The notes under the pieces are model-generated. The model saw nothing but the letters and a program-made list of their open reading frames with translations. It was not told where the DNA came from and did not search any database. Positions 5,852 to 5,989 of a stretch of DNA of 5,989 nucleotides are shown one piece after another; position 1 is the first letter of the stretch, and the number at the start of each line of letters is the position of its first letter. The DNA comes from Firmicutes bacterium UBA2296. GTDB taxonomy: Bacteria > Bacillota > UBA994. The stretch is from assembly GCA_002345475.1 (NCBI GenBank), contig DDWC01000101.1:2595-8583 (forward strand). The letters run 5' to 3'. Position numbers and translations under genes: made by a program.

Positions 5852-5891
5852 CACAGACACCACAGGCGGTACACAGTGACCACAGGGGGAA
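5852..5891. repeat. Imperfect 20-bp tandem duplication
   Basis: Two adjacent 20-base units (5852-5871 and 5872-5891) agree at 16 positions. Each contains two CACAG cores spaced by nine bases, so the element looks like a decayed nested repeat. Confidence 0.5.
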
Positions 5892-5896
5892 ACGGC

Positions 5897-5910
5897 GAGG
5901 GCGCTCCCTC
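5897..5910. other. Small hairpin GAGGG-CGCT-CCCTC
   Basis: A perfect 5-bp stem with a four-base loop, immediately before the AAAGGGACGGTTCTTTTTG stretch. It has no adjacent T-run on the plus strand until some 18 bases later, so a terminator role is doubtful. It may form part of a REP-like repeat unit. Confidence 0.3.
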
Positions 5911-5943
5911 TCCAAAAGGGACGGTTCTTTTTGTGACTCATGA

Positions 5944-5978
5944 TCAGCCGCCAGACGCCAGCCTCCAGCTTCCAGCCG
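5944..5978. repeat. Heptad repeat block 3 (CCAGNNN type)
   Basis: Five consecutive 7-base units: TCAGCCG, CCAGACG, CCAGCCT, CCAGCTT, CCAGCCG. The first four positions are nearly constant (YCAG) and the last three vary. The block runs close to the window edge, and the array may continue beyond it only if it resumes after AAAAGTGAGAG. Confidence 0.65.
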
Positions 5979-5989
5979 AAAAGTGAGAG

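Larger units (their letters stand above)
5582..5989. other. Repeat-rich intergenic region upstream of yqeG
   Basis: About 400 bases without a convincing gene on either strand. The stretch holds a yqeG promoter candidate, a GC-rich hairpin, heptad repeats in inverted orientation, a 20-bp tandem repeat, a small hairpin and a final heptad block at the right edge. The part 5727-5851 shows no structure that I can name. A 69-codon minus-strand reading frame (5706-5915) crosses the repeats and has no recognisable domain. Confidence 0.6.

Noticed and set aside
5706..5915. 69-codon minus-strand open frame upstream of yqeG
   Set aside because: It runs through the tandem and heptad repeats, has no domain and no convincing ribosome binding site, so it is probably chance.
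5631..5978. CRISPR array
   Set aside because: Units are 7 bases long, contiguous and degenerate, with no spacers of constant length.

Overview
The window looks like a piece of a Bacillota (Firmicutes, clostridial-type) chromosome. The grounds are a YqeG-family HAD phosphatase, a protein with S-layer homology (SLH) domains, strong GGAGG-type ribosome binding sites, TTG/GTG starts, and a type IV pilus (T4P) cluster without the outer-membrane genes pilP and pilQ in the visible part. Every convincing gene is on the minus strand, so the biological reading direction is from high to low coordinates.

Layout in transcription order. (1) 5582-5989 has no convincing gene. It holds three blocks of degenerate 7-base repeats, a 20-base imperfect tandem repeat, small hairpins and a good candidate promoter for yqeG. 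(2) yqeG (5072-5581) ends in an intrinsic terminator whose stem begins in the stop codon. (3) 4815-5071 is an AT-rich control region for the pilus operon. It holds two candidate promoters, two adjacent small hairpins and an 11-bp-phased triple repeat. (4) A tightly packed operon follows: pilD (prepilin peptidase), pilM (actin-like cytoplasmic protein), pilN, a pilO-like gene fused to SLH domains, and pilB (extension ATPase), which runs off the left edge after its Asp box. Gaps are 12-22 nt, and pilN and pilO overlap by 14 nt.

Together these genes encode the processing enzyme (PilD), the PilM-PilN-PilO alignment complex on and across the cytoplasmic membrane, and the assembly motor (PilB). PilC, PilT and pilins are not in view and may lie beyond position 1.

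The most unusual item is the PilO-like protein. Its membrane anchor, coiled coil and ferredoxin-like region (about residues 1-185) are followed by two clear SLH repeats and one weak one. This predicts that the pilus alignment complex is fastened directly to the cell wall, possibly replacing the link that PilP-PilQ provide in diderm bacteria. PilB also carries two tandem MshEN-type motifs, suggesting direct control by cyclic di-GMP.
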